Shown here: in pieces, positions 46,965 through 56,327 of the stretch
Layout: each line of letters starts with the position of its first letter
How positions within the stretch are numbered: position 1 is the first letter of the stretch
Source: Pseudomonadales bacterium
GTDB lineage: Bacteria; Pseudomonadota; Gammaproteobacteria; Pseudomonadales; Azotimanducaceae
Direction: 5' to 3'
Assembly (NCBI GenBank): GCA_019090615.1
Contig: JAHRVQ010000053.1
Span: 23,825 to 87,824 of the forward strand
DNA length: 64,000 nt
Position numbers and translations under genes: made by a program
Notes under the pieces: model-generated
Told to the model about the DNA's origin: nothing
Database searches by the model: none
What the model saw: the letters and a program-made list of their open reading frames with translations, nothing else

Positions 46965-48106
46965 AGCCAAATTCAATTGCTATTGTAGGTGCGGCAGAAA
47001 CGACGGAATTGGGTAGAATTCCAGGCTCAGGACAAATCCAGCTACATGCTGATGCGGCGCTTAATGCGCTGGCCGACACGGGATTAAAATTGTCCGATAT
47101 TGACGGTATTGCAACTGCGGGAGAATCTCCAACGGATGTAGCGCACTATCTTGGTCTGGCACCCACCTGGGTAGATGGCACTTCAGTAGGGGGTTGCTCC
47201 TTCATGATTCATGTCAGACATGCGGCTGCAGCGATTAATGAAGGGTTATGCCATACCGTTTTGATTACCCATGGTGAAAGTGGCCGTTCAAATATTGGTC
47301 GGAGTATGCGTGGCGGTGGTGGTCGTGCCACGCTAGCGGGTCAGTTTGAAGGGCCTTATTGCGGTATGGGCCCCACTACAGCGTTTACCCTGCCATTTAT
47401 GCGTTATATGAAAGAGACCGGCACCACTCTGGAGCAATTGGCAATGGTTGCGGTGGTGCAAAGGGAATGGGCAGCACTTAATCCGCGTGCAACTTTGCGC
47501 GAGGCGACTTCGGTTGAGGAGGTTATGAATGACAGGATGATTGCCTACCCGTTTACCAAGTCGGAATGTTGTCTGGTGACTGATGGCGGCGGTGCGTTGA
47601 TTCTAACTACCGCTGAGCGGGCTAAAGATTTTCCGCAAAAGCCGGTATATATTGTTGGTACTGGGGAGAGTGTTGAGACCAATATGATCAGCCAAATGGG
47701 CGATTTCACCAGTTCCCGTGCCTTTAGGATGGCAGGTAAAAAGGCGCTGCAGGAAGCCGGTATCCAGCATTCGGATGTTGATCATTTGATGATTTATGAT
47801 GCTTTCGCACATTTGCCATTTTATGGCCTTGAGGACCTGGGTTTTTGCGGCAAAGGTGAGGCAGGCGCGTTTATCTGGGAAAGAAATACGGCTATTGGTG
47901 GAGAACTGCCATTGAATACCAATGGCGGTGGTCTGAGTTATATGCATTCAGGTATGTACGGAATGTATGCGTTGCAGGAGAGTGTTCGGCAGATGCGAGG
48001 CATAGCACCGGCGCAAATTAAAGATGCTAAATTATCTGTATGTCATGGCGTTGGCGGAATGTTTGCTGCCAGTGGCACAATTATTATGACCAATGATCCG
48101 AGTTAG
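46961..48106 (+). CDS. Thiolase-like protein (SCP-x/Ltp2 group)
   Basis: 381 residues, thiolase fold. Seen: N-terminal IVGAAETTELGRIPG, nucleophile-position cysteine in SVGGCSFMIHV, LMIYDAFAHLPFYGLEDLGFC, NTNGGGLSYMHSGM and CHGVGGMFAASGT. The GHPxG loop of classic thiolases is replaced, as in the SCP-x and Ltp2-like group, so the reaction could be thiolysis or retro-aldol cleavage of a branched acyl-CoA. Translationally coupled to the DUF35 partner. Substrate unknown. Confidence 0.9.
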   Translation: MKPNSIAIVGAAETTELGRIPGSGQIQLHADAALNALADTGLKLSDIDGIATAGESPTDVAHYLGLAPTWVDGTSVGGCSFMIHVRHAAAAINEGLCHTVLITHGESGRSNIGRSMRGGGGRATLAGQFEGPYCGMGPTTAFTLPFMRYMKETGTTLEQLAMVAVVQREWAALNPRATLREATSVEEVMNDRMIAYPFTKSECCLVTDGGGALILTTAERAKDFPQKPVYIVGTGESVETNMISQMGDFTSSRAFRMAGKKALQEAGIQHSDVDHLMIYDAFAHLPFYGLEDLGFCGKGEAGAFIWERNTAIGGELPLNTNGGGLSYMHSGMYGMYALQESVRQMRGIAPAQIKDAKLSVCHGVGGMFAASGTIIMTNDPS

Positions 48107-49000
48107 CATTTATCTGCTGAGGCGTTAAGCTGTCAAAGCAAAATTCAGGTAAGGCACTTGCCCGTCAAGGTATTGTGTCTAGCTTGTTGCGGTGTCTGTT
48201 TGCGAAACGAGTGGTTATCTGTGAATGAGGTCAATTTGTAAGAAGAATTGGCGTCGAAGGGATTTGGTCTCAGCTAGCCAAGCTATAAGTGCATCCGTCC
48301 TGCCGAGGAGAATACTGTATATCCATACAGCTTGGCTAGCGAGGAGGTAAATATACCCATATTCTAATTCAAAGGAAAGGGTTGAAAAATGGAGAATTCT
48401 ACACCTTAACTAGTATGAGCTTTAGAAATATAGGCTAAGGCTATGAATTAAGTAATAAAATTATTTTTCCAGGGCTAAACGTGGGAAAGTGAAATAATTT
48501 CGCCTGGTGCTTCACCATAGTGGCATACATTTTGTTATTGCCTGATTGCGTGAGTAGTCTGCATTTTGAAACAACGCGTATAACTTATGTAAGTAGATGT
48601 CGAGAGCATAGCGTGAATAAAGTGTATAACCGGAATTTGACTGGAATATTTTTGAAGGGGCGTTGAAGTGCGTTTTAAATCAAGTTGCGGCAAGGCGATG
48701 GTAATGCAGTCAAGTTGAGAAAATGCTCGGCTGAAAGAAACTAAACACCAGGGTCTTTTATTGTTCTTTTTGTTCTTTTTGTTTTTTTAATATTCTTTCT
48801 ACGCGATTTGGATTAATCCCTGAGCTTGGATTTGCGTAATATTTGGGTCTAGACTTTAAGTATCTAAAATATGTGCCTATTTAGCCCTTTAATTTTGGAA
48901 TTGAAACATCATATAGAGGTGGTCTAAATAGAGGAGGTCTAATTTTCTCGATTTTTGATTATGTTAACCGCCATATGTCACCCATTGGAGCAACTGCCCT
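48107..49000. other. 894 bp gene-poor region before rpoD-like gene
   Basis: No frame of 60 codons on either strand. It contains a LexA-type box within a long inverted repeat (48273-48340), a 38-codon GTG frame (about 48550-48666) without a good ribosome site, a CTTTTTGTT repeat (about 48770-48790), a 15 bp tandem pair (48912-48941) and an 18-codon frame at 48961 that overlaps the rpoD-like start. Confidence 0.6.
48273..48340. promoter_or_regulatory. LexA-type SOS box inside a 12 bp inverted repeat
   Basis: CTGTATATCCATACAG at 48316-48331 fits the SOS box CTGT-N8-ACAG with an AT-rich centre, two bases off the perfect E. coli form. It is nested in a perfect inverted repeat GCTAGCCAAGCT (48273-48284) and AGCTTGGCTAGC (48329-48340). 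A GAGGAGGT sequence follows at 48341 but no start codon lies at usable distance. Confidence 0.6.
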
Positions 49001-50917
49001 ATGACCAGCACCCGTGAAGGGGATTTCGATTCTATTTTGGAAACCGAGTCTCTGCAAGAAGAAGCGGTCCATGATATTGAAGCATTCGAGGTTCTTTCTG
49101 AAAATTCTAGTATTCTGGAAGATAGTACGGATGAAGGCGGTGAAGAATCTCAGATTAAATGCCTGATCGATAAGGGCAAAGATCAGGGTTACCTTACCTA
49201 CGAACAATTAACCGAAGCTTTGCCGAAAAATATTACTGAATCTGATGAATTTGAGAACGTTGTTCAGATGTTCGAGGAAATGGGTATCAGGGTATATGAT
49301 CAGGCGCCTGAACCTCGTGATCTTAAGGATCAGCAGATAGAAGAGGTGAGTCCGGATTCGGTAGCACTGGTCTCAGCTGAATCAGTGGTTGGTAAAACCA
49401 TTGACCCAGTGCGTATGTATATGCGGGAAATGGGCACTGTGCCGTTGCTGACACGAGAAGGCGAGATCGCAATTGCAAAACGGATCGAAGATGGCCTCAG
49501 TGAAACTATGGCTATTTTGTCGCGTTATCCTGGCGTGCTTGAACAGATAATCAGCCGATATCAAAAAATTGTGACTGACGAAACAGATTTGGCGACACTG
49601 ATGAGTGGCTTTTTAGACGTTGAGGATGAAATACCTGATATGTCTGAAGTGGCTAAGGCCAAGTCTTCAGGGAATTATAAAAAAGACGAGCATGAGGAGA
49701 AAAAGGGCCTGGATGAAGCAGAAGCGCATGCCCGTTTTCAGTCAATATGTACGTTGCATGAAAAACTTGGCGAGTTGACTGCGGAACTTGGCAGAAACGA
49801 TCCGCAGGCAATACAAACGCAAAATACACTTGCTGACGTATTTTCATCTTTGAAACTGGTGCCGGTGCAGTTAGAGCCATTATTAAGCTTTGTAAGAGCC
49901 GATATGAGGCAGATACGGAAGCAAGAGAAGGTAATCCGAGAGCTTGTTGTGCGACGCTCTAAAATGCCCATTAAGGACTTTTTGGCGAGTTTTGCCGGCA
50001 GTGAAACAAATGTTGACTGGGTTGACGATCTGATCTCAGAAGAGCAGCCTTATTCAGCCAGTCTAAAACGGCATCGTACATCCATTCGACATGCGTTGAA
50101 AATTATCTTTCGTATTTCGAAACGAACTTCACTCGAAATTTCAGAAATCAAAGACATCAATCGAAGGCTTTTTGTGGCCCTGGGAAATACCCGGGCAGCG
50201 AAGAAAGAAATGATTGAGGCGAATTTACGCTTAGTGATTTCGATTGCTAAAAAATATACTAATCGAGGCTTACATTTTCTTGATTTGATTCAGGAGGGAA
50301 ATATTGGCCTGATGAAAGCTGTTGATAAGTTTGAATATCGACGTGGGTTTAAATTTTCGACCTATGCCACCTGGTGGATTAGACAGGCTATAACTCGCTC
50401 AATTTCCGACCTGGCCAGAACCATCCGGGTACCGGTTCATATGATGGAGACGGTTAACAAATTGAATCGCATGACGCGGCAGCTCATTCAGGAGCTGGGG
50501 CGCTCGCCAACCATTGAAGAGCTTAGTGTCAAAATGGAATTGCCGGAAGATAAGGTGCTCAAAGCGCTTGATGTGGCAAAACAGCCAATTTCCCTAGAGA
50601 CCCCGGTGGGTGAAGATGATGATTCTACAATGTGGAATTTAGTGAGTGATACTACGGCTGAATCGCCGATGGAACATGCTACAGATAAGGGTCTGAAAGA
50701 AACTACCACAAGTGTATTAACTGCGCTGACGGAACGGGAAGCTAAAGTATTGCGGATGCGTTTTGGTATCGATATGAATACTGACCACACGCTGGAAGAA
50801 GTTGGCCGACAGTTTGCCGTGACGCGAGAGCGAATTAGGCAGATAGAGGCTAAGGCTTTGCGTAAGTTGAGGCATCCTGCCCGTTCAGAGCAGCTACGTA
50901 GTTTTATTGATCAGTAA
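49001..50917 (+). CDS. rpoD: RpoD-like primary-type sigma factor
   Basis: Group 1-like sigma-70, 638 residues. Regions seen: acidic N-terminal extension (1-50), region 1.1 ([19 protein letters not shown]), 1.2 ([20 protein letters not shown]), non-conserved region (about 195-270), 2.1-2.4 ([22 protein letters not shown] core; [17 protein letters not shown]), 3.0-3.1, and 4.2 ([17 protein letters not shown]). Promoter-reading parts are canonical. The sigma finger (region 3.2) is not: where RpoD has DSxLGDFIED this has [10 protein letters not shown] (residues 541-550). It is not in the rpsU-dnaG-rpoD operon. Either the main RpoD in an unusual place or a paralogue. Confidence 0.88.
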   Translation: MTSTREGDFDSILETESLQEEAVHDIEAFEVLSENSSILEDSTDEGGEESQIKCLIDKGKDQGYLTYEQLTEALPKNITESDEFENVVQMFEEMGIRVYDQAPEPRDLKDQQIEEVSPDSVALVSAESVVGKTIDPVRMYMREMGTVPLLTREGEIAIAKRIEDGLSETMAILSRYPGVLEQIISRYQKIVTDETDLATLMSGFLDVEDEIPDMSEVAKAKSSGNYKKDEHEEKKGLDEAEAHARFQSICTLHEKLGELTAELGRNDPQAIQTQNTLADVFSSLKLVPVQLEPLLSFVRADMRQIRKQEKVIRELVVRRSKMPIKDFLASFAGSETNVDWVDDLISEEQPYSASLKRHRTSIRHALKIIFRISKRTSLEISEIKDINRRLFVALGNTRAAKKEMIEANLRLVISIAKKYTNRGLHFLDLIQEGNIGLMKAVDKFEYRRGFKFSTYATWWIRQAITRSISDLARTIRVPVHMMETVNKLNRMTRQLIQELGRSPTIEELSVKMELPEDKVLKALDVAKQPISLETPVGEDDDSTMWNLVSDTTAESPMEHATDKGLKETTTSVLTALTEREAKVLRMRFGIDMNTDHTLEEVGRQFAVTRERIRQIEAKALRKLRHPARSEQLRSFIDQ

Positions 50918-50939
50918 GCTGTCTGTTGGCCGAGTAATA

Positions 50940-50980
50940 ATTGATTCGTTTGGCATAAAGTATTCGCTACACGAATCAAT
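50940..50980 (+). terminator. Hairpin after the rpoD-like gene
   Basis: Perfect 10 bp arms ATTGATTCGT (50940-50949) and ACGAATCAAT (50971-50980) with a 21-base loop, 23 bp after the stop. No T run follows, so it may be a Rho-dependent or protective 3' structure. Confidence 0.5.
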
Positions 50981-51107
50981 TATAACAAAGGTCCATATAA
51001 CAAAGGCCCAACTTCAGTTTGCATAAGCTTCTGTTTATCTAAGCTTTTGTTTGTCTAAGCTTTTGTTTGTCTAAGCTTTTGTATGTCTAAGCTTTTGTAT
51101 GTCTAAG
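50981..51107. repeat. 15 bp pair and five-copy 16 bp tandem repeat
   Basis: TATAACAAAGGTCCA and TATAACAAAGGCCCA occupy 50981-51010. TAAGCTTTTGTTTGTC-type units follow at 51024, 51040, 51056, 51072 and 51088, with point changes that pair copies 2-3 and 4-5. Located between the convergent rpoD-like and enoyl-CoA hydratase genes. Confidence 0.93.
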
Positions 51108-51175
51108 TAACGACATGCTTTGAAGAGACATATCGAAGACATAAGATTGAATCGACAGCCATTAGTAGCCCTGGA

Positions 51176-52021
51176 TTATTTGTCTAAATACTCAGGTTCT
51201 CTTTTGCCCATAAATGCAGACACACCTTCCTTCATATCCCCAGTTTGAGCGACCAGTATCTGTTGCCGGTCTTCCATCGCAACAACCGCTTCGAGGCTTG
51301 ATGCGTCAACACTAATGTTTAGGCATTCTTTTGTTAGCCGGACGCCAATGGGAGAGTTTCGGGTGATGCTTTCAGCCATTTCTCGGCCGGCTTCGTTAAG
51401 TTTATCGCGGGCAACGATATTAGAAATTAATCCTACCGAGAGGGCTCTTTCAGCGGTGATAAAGTTGCCAGTCAAAAGCATTTCTGATGCCAGTGAACTA
51501 CCGACTAGTCTTGGCAGGAAATAACTTACGCCAACGTCGCAAGCCGTCAGGCCTATGCGGATAAATGCAGCGTTCATTTTGATTTTGGGTGAAGCTATTC
51601 TGATGTCTGACGCAAGTGCCAGGCCAAAACCGCCACCTGAAGTGGGGCCGTTTAAGAGTGCGATGATGGGCTGAGGTGCGCGGCGCATGCGCAGCATAAT
51701 TTCACTAACTCTGCGCTGTAGCCGCATACCGGCAACTGGGCCTCTGGGCTCATCAGATAGATCTTCTTTAAGATCCAGGCCAGCGCAAAAACCGCGTCCA
51801 GCGCCGGTTAGAACCACAACTCTGACTTCGTTATTAGTATAAAGTTGACCAAAGTAATGTTGAAGCTCAAGCATCATGGTGCGGCTCATCGAATTTAATG
51901 ATTCTGGCCGGTTCAGAGTTAGCCAGTCTATATTGGCTTCATTTTTAATCGATAATGTTTCATATTCACCGTTCGGGTTACGTGACGGTGCATAGTGTTC
52001 TGGGTTATAGAATTCAGTCAT
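51176..52021 (-). CDS. Enoyl-CoA hydratase/isomerase family protein
   Basis: Crotonase fold, 281 residues. Seen: LTLNRPESLNSMS, CoA-binding GAGRGFCAGLDLKED, oxyanion loop LLNGPTSGGGFGLALASDIRIAS and the IGLTACDVGVSYFLPRLVG segment, where an acidic residue takes the place of one catalytic Glu. The substrate is not predictable. Single gene; the DUF35/thiolase pair 3 kb away may belong to the same kind of acyl-CoA metabolism. Confidence 0.92.
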   Translation of the reverse strand: MTEFYNPEHYAPSRNPNGEYETLSIKNEANIDWLTLNRPESLNSMSRTMMLELQHYFGQLYTNNEVRVVVLTGAGRGFCAGLDLKEDLSDEPRGPVAGMRLQRRVSEIMLRMRRAPQPIIALLNGPTSGGGFGLALASDIRIASPKIKMNAAFIRIGLTACDVGVSYFLPRLVGSSLASEMLLTGNFITAERALSVGLISNIVARDKLNEAGREMAESITRNSPIGVRLTKECLNISVDASSLEAVVAMEDRQQILVAQTGDMKEGVSAFMGKREPEYLDK

Positions 52022-52154
52022 AAATTTCCTCTCTGTTTAGATGCAGCATGGCATGGCATGGATAGTGTCACAGGGTATCTGAAACACTAACCAGTCTGAA
52101 CTTTTAGTTAAGGATTTTTCTATTCGAGGGGGTTTGAAGAACGTAAATAAAAAG

Positions 52155-52184
52155 CAAAAAAAAGGGCGAATAAAAATTCGCCCC
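52155..52184 (-). terminator. Intrinsic terminator of aceA
   Basis: On the minus strand GGGCGAAT, a four-base loop, ATTCGCCC, followed by a T run of about seven (plus-strand A run at 52156-52163). About 100 bp after the aceA stop. Confidence 0.9.
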
Positions 52185-52285
52185 TGGTATCCACTGTCAC
52201 CAAATCGATGCTTATCGATTTAGATCAGGATATATGTTGTGGGCTCGAAGGCCCGGCTCGCTGTCACTAATATCAAAGTCTATTA

Positions 52286-53887
52286 TTAAAACTGGTTCAT
52301 AGTGTTATCTTTACCGCCTGCAAGCAGCGCATTATCACCAGAGAAGTACTCCTTATGGTCATCACCAATGTTGGATCCCGCCAGGTCCTGATGTTTTACG
52401 GATGACATGTCACGACGGATCTCCTGGCGTTGAACATCTCTGACATAAGCCAACATACCGAGATCACCGAAGTACCCTTCAGAGAGAATATCTGTGCCTA
52501 ATGCAGTTTCGTGATAAGTGGGCAGGGTTATCAAATGGTGATAAATACCAGCTTCACGAGAAGCATCTGCCTGGAAACTCTTGATCAGCGTGTCTGCTTC
52601 AATGGCCAGGTCGCTAGTATCAAGGTCTGCTGACATCAACCCTTTGGCTTTAGTCGCAGGATCAGGATAGGCGCTGAGATCTTTACCGTCGGCTTTCCAG
52701 GTGGCATATACCTGTTCGCGGAAGGCAAGCGTCCAGTTGAACGAAGGAGAGTTGTTGTACACTAATTTAGCATTAGGTACATGTTCCCGAACAGCATTGA
52801 CCATGCTCGCTATTTGTTCAACATTGGGTTTTTCTGTTTCGATCCATAGTAGATCGGCACCGTGATTCAAACTAGTGACGCAGTCGAGTACGACTCGGTC
52901 GAAACCGGTACCTTCTTTGAAAGAATATAAACCATTGTCGAGACGAATAGGTTTAACCAGTTTGCCGCCCTGGTGAATGGTGATGTCATTTTCTTTGAGT
53001 TCTGAAATATCGTTAATAACTTCTGTTTCCAGGAAGTTATTATATTGGCTAGCGAGATCACCGGTTTCTTTTGATACTGGAATTTTTTGCGTCAAACTTG
53101 CACCAAGGGAGTCGGTTCGAGCAACAATAATACCGTTTTCAATACCCAGTTCCAGGAACGCGTAACGAATGGCGTTTATTTTCGACAGGAAGTCCTCATG
53201 GGGTACAGTAACCTTGCCTGCCTGGTGGCCACATTGTTTGGCGTCTGATACCTGGTTTTCAACCTGGATGGCACAAGCGCCGGCTTCGATCATTTTCTTT
53301 GCTAGCAAATAGGTGGCTTCTTCATTACCAAAACCGGCATCGATATCGGCAATAATGGGTACGACATGAGTTTCAAAGTTGTCAATACGTTGAAGTACGC
53401 TATCAACATCGCCGTTGTTGCTGCGTGCTTCATCAAGTTCAACAAATATATGCCGCAGTTCGCGGGCATCGGCCTGCTTTAGGAAGGCGTATATTTCGGC
53501 AATAAGATTCGGTACGGTGGTTTTTTCGTGCATACTCTGATCGGGCAAGGGACCAAATTCAGATCGCAGTGCTGCGACCATCCAGCCACTGAGATAGATA
53601 TAACTTTTATCCATTGTGCCGCGATGCTTTTTAACCGACATTGCCAGTTGTTGTGCAGTGAAACCATGCCAGCAACCTAAAGATTGAGTATAACGGGCTG
53701 AATCTAAGTCGTAATCAGCCATATCTTTACGCATAATGTCAGCGGTATGCTGGGCAATTTCAAGGCCGGTTTTGAAGCGATTCTGCAAATGCATCCGCGT
53801 GGCGTACTCAGGGCTGATGCCGCCCCAGGTGGACTGGGCCCCTTTAAGCGCAGCAAATTTTTTGATCTCATTAAGATAGGCTGACAT
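52286..53887 (-). CDS. aceA: Isocitrate lyase (long type)
   Basis: First enzyme of the glyoxylate shunt, needed for growth on acetate and fatty acids. Seen: GIIVARTDSLGA, catalytic cysteine in KQCGHQAGKVTVPHEDF (the KQCGH form of the Pseudomonas-type enzyme instead of KKCGH), IETEKPN and YNNSPSFNW. 533 residues, the length of the pseudomonad type rather than the 434 of E. coli. Divergent from a hybrid histidine kinase. Confidence 0.96.
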   Translation of the reverse strand: MSAYLNEIKKFAALKGAQSTWGGISPEYATRMHLQNRFKTGLEIAQHTADIMRKDMADYDLDSARYTQSLGCWHGFTAQQLAMSVKKHRGTMDKSYIYLSGWMVAALRSEFGPLPDQSMHEKTTVPNLIAEIYAFLKQADARELRHIFVELDEARSNNGDVDSVLQRIDNFETHVVPIIADIDAGFGNEEATYLLAKKMIEAGACAIQVENQVSDAKQCGHQAGKVTVPHEDFLSKINAIRYAFLELGIENGIIVARTDSLGASLTQKIPVSKETGDLASQYNNFLETEVINDISELKENDITIHQGGKLVKPIRLDNGLYSFKEGTGFDRVVLDCVTSLNHGADLLWIETEKPNVEQIASMVNAVREHVPNAKLVYNNSPSFNWTLAFREQVYATWKADGKDLSAYPDPATKAKGLMSADLDTSDLAIEADTLIKSFQADASREAGIYHHLITLPTYHETALGTDILSEGYFGDLGMLAYVRDVQRQEIRRDMSSVKHQDLAGSNIGDDHKEYFSGDNALLAGGKDNTMNQF

Positions 53888-54212
53888 GATAATCCTCTTT
53901 ACGATAGTGGGGTTTGGTAGTTGGCGCGCAATTTAGCATTGCTTGGCAGATAAGATAAATGAATATTTGGAATCTATTCGAGTCCATATATTCTTTTATT
54001 GATATTTCTGGTTTGATTCCAGAGTTTAGGTTTCTGGTTGCTTGATGCATACCGCTCTACTGGCATGCTGCCATTAGTATCGTCGGATATACAACACAAA
54101 AGGTTCACTTTCTAATCAAGGTTTGTATACTTTGACTAACTGTTATTAATTATTGATATTAATATTAGCAGTGTCTGGTGAGTAGAGCAGCCAAGTTCAG
54201 GGAGGAATTTAA
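53888..54212. other. Divergent intergenic region aceA/hybrid kinase
   Basis: 325 bp holding both promoters. The kinase ribosome site GGGAGG ends at 54205. I could not identify a specific operator. Confidence 0.5.
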
Positions 54213-56255
54213 TTGCTTAACATCGGTATTAATATGGATGACCTGGCGAGTTTTGTTGGGCTCGTACCCGTGCCTTGTCTGGTAATAATTCCTAAAAGCC
54301 GGCGAATAATTACTGCCAACAAAGAGGCAGAGCTGTTGCTTGGGGGCGACTCTCTGGGCGCAGTTGATTGCTATGCAGAGGGTTCTTATCTAGATGAGAG
54401 TGCTGACTGGCATCTGCCGCTGTATGAGCCTTATTTTGACGACGGTAAAGTGCATTCCTGGCATAGCCGGATTAAACAACAAGATGGCATTGTTCTGGAA
54501 ATCCATATTACTGCCCAGCCAGTGATGATAGAGGGCGAGCAAATCATCGTCATTAATTTGCGTGACAGATCGCAAGAGGCTCAGGAGCATCGATATTCCA
54601 ATTTGCTACTGGGCACCTTGTCGCATACCACCCACCATGATTTTTTTGAATATTTTGCCAGAAGTCTGGCGCGAATTATTAATATGGATTTTGTTGCAGT
54701 ATGTCGTTCAGTGGAGGTGAATAACAGTCCAACGATTGATAGCCAAACAATTGCCTTTATCAGGCAAGAAAAAATATCACCGAATTTCACTTACAGTACG
54801 CTTGGCATGCCGTGCGAAAAAGTTTTAGGCGGCGAAACTGTTATTGTACCCATCCAGGCTAAAGAGAATTATCCGGCACTGGGTTCAATAGGTCTGGGGG
54901 ATGCTCAAATCTACCTGGGAATGCCTTTGGTCGATTCGGATGGGGAGATTCTTGGCCAGATCTGGGCGATGGATAACTCAGCCTTACATGACTTTAACCA
55001 GATTATAGAAACAATGCGTAGTTATGCGCCGCTGGTTGCTAGTGAGTTACGTCGGCGAATGACCGAAGAAGATTCTGAGCAAATGCAGATGCGCTTAACT
55101 CAAGCGCAAAAGCTGGAAAGCCTGGGGGTACTTGCTGGGGGTATTGCGCATGATTTTAACAATTTGCTCACCGGCATACTTGGTAACGCGGAACTTGGGC
55201 TGGAGAAAATTTCAGCGGGTAGCGATGCACAGGAGAACCTTACGGTGATTCGCCAATCAGCGGTTCGGGCGGCAGATTTATGTCGCCAAATGTTGACCTA
55301 TGCGGGTCAGGGGCTGCAGAAAAATTTACCTTTGGCGATTAACAGCCTGGTGACAGAAATGCTCCAGCTACTGCAAGTTTCGATATCCCATCAGGCAGAA
55401 TTGGTATTGGACCTGGCAGAAAATTTACCGATGGTTGCGGGAGACGCTTCGCAAATATCGCAAATTATTATGAATCTGATTACCAATGCATCTGAAGCCC
55501 TAAATGCTGGTAATGGCATTATTCGACTAAAAACACGCTTTATTTATTGTGATAAAGACTATTTGTCACAATCTCTAATTGCTGATCAGCTGAACCCTGG
55601 GTCCTACGTTTTTCTAGAAATAAGTGATTCGGGTATGGGTATGAATAGTGAGACAGTGGAGCGTATGTTTGACCCTTTTTATACTACGAAATTTGCCGGC
55701 CGTGGTCTCGGTTTGTCGGCAGTATTAGGTATTGTACGTGGACATGGCGGTACACTTCGGGTGACCACAGAAGTGGGCGAGGGTACTTCAATGAGTGTGT
55801 TATTTCCGGCAAGCACAATAAGCGTTGTTGAAACCAGGCGCAATCTGGCTGTTTTACCTGATGCTCTGGTGGGCCGGACTATTGTTATTGCTGATGATGA
55901 TGCAACTGTTCTAGCGACCATTGCGGCGATATTACGGAGTGCTGGCGCGACAGTTATCACTGCGAATGATGGTCACGAGGTGGTAAGTCTGGTGAGGCAA
56001 ATATATGCAGAAGTGGCCGCTCATATTGATTTAGCCGTAGTGGACCTTACTATGCCAAGAATGGACGGCATCGAAACTATTGAAGCGTTATTAAGCATAG
56101 ACCCGCAGATGAAAGCGGTATTATCCAGTGGTTATCACCGAGAAGAAATCAGGCAACAGTTCGATCAGGCGAAACAATATTCATTTCTTCAGAAACCATT
56201 TTTTTCTCAGGATCTCATCAAAGTGGTTAACGAAGCGTTGCTTGAATCTCAGTAG
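54213..56255 (+). CDS. Hybrid sensor histidine kinase/response regulator
   Basis: 680 residues, no membrane helix, so cytoplasmic. Domains: PAS-like (about 12-110, VPVPCLVIIPKSRRIITAN), GAF (about 125-285), HisKA with His313 in GGIAHDFNNLLTG, HATPase with MNLITNASEALNAG and GRGLGLSAVLG, receiver (about 555-675) with Asp611 in VVDLTMPRMDG and Lys in FLQKPF. Start TTG at 54213 is supported by GGAGG seven bases upstream; ATG at 54234 is the alternative. No separate response regulator is adjacent. Divergent from aceA, but a link to glyoxylate control is only a guess. Confidence 0.93.
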   Translation: MLNIGINMDDLASFVGLVPVPCLVIIPKSRRIITANKEAELLLGGDSLGAVDCYAEGSYLDESADWHLPLYEPYFDDGKVHSWHSRIKQQDGIVLEIHITAQPVMIEGEQIIVINLRDRSQEAQEHRYSNLLLGTLSHTTHHDFFEYFARSLARIINMDFVAVCRSVEVNNSPTIDSQTIAFIRQEKISPNFTYSTLGMPCEKVLGGETVIVPIQAKENYPALGSIGLGDAQIYLGMPLVDSDGEILGQIWAMDNSALHDFNQIIETMRSYAPLVASELRRRMTEEDSEQMQMRLTQAQKLESLGVLAGGIAHDFNNLLTGILGNAELGLEKISAGSDAQENLTVIRQSAVRAADLCRQMLTYAGQGLQKNLPLAINSLVTEMLQLLQVSISHQAELVLDLAENLPMVAGDASQISQIIMNLITNASEALNAGNGIIRLKTRFIYCDKDYLSQSLIADQLNPGSYVFLEISDSGMGMNSETVERMFDPFYTTKFAGRGLGLSAVLGIVRGHGGTLRVTTEVGEGTSMSVLFPASTISVVETRRNLAVLPDALVGRTIVIADDDATVLATIAAILRSAGATVITANDGHEVVSLVRQIYAEVAAHIDLAVVDLTMPRMDGIETIEALLSIDPQMKAVLSSGYHREEIRQQFDQAKQYSFLQKPFFSQDLIKVVNEALLESQ

Positions 56256-56327
56256 TCGCTCAAAGCTATTGGCTTACTATTTTACGCTTACATTTAAGAT
56301 GAGTTGGCAGTGTAGTCTTCAGTCTGT

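Noticed and set aside
48550..48666. 38-codon GTG frame downstream of the LexA box
   Set aside because: No ribosome site, over 200 bp from the box, and ordinary for random AT-rich DNA; mentioned only as content of the gap.
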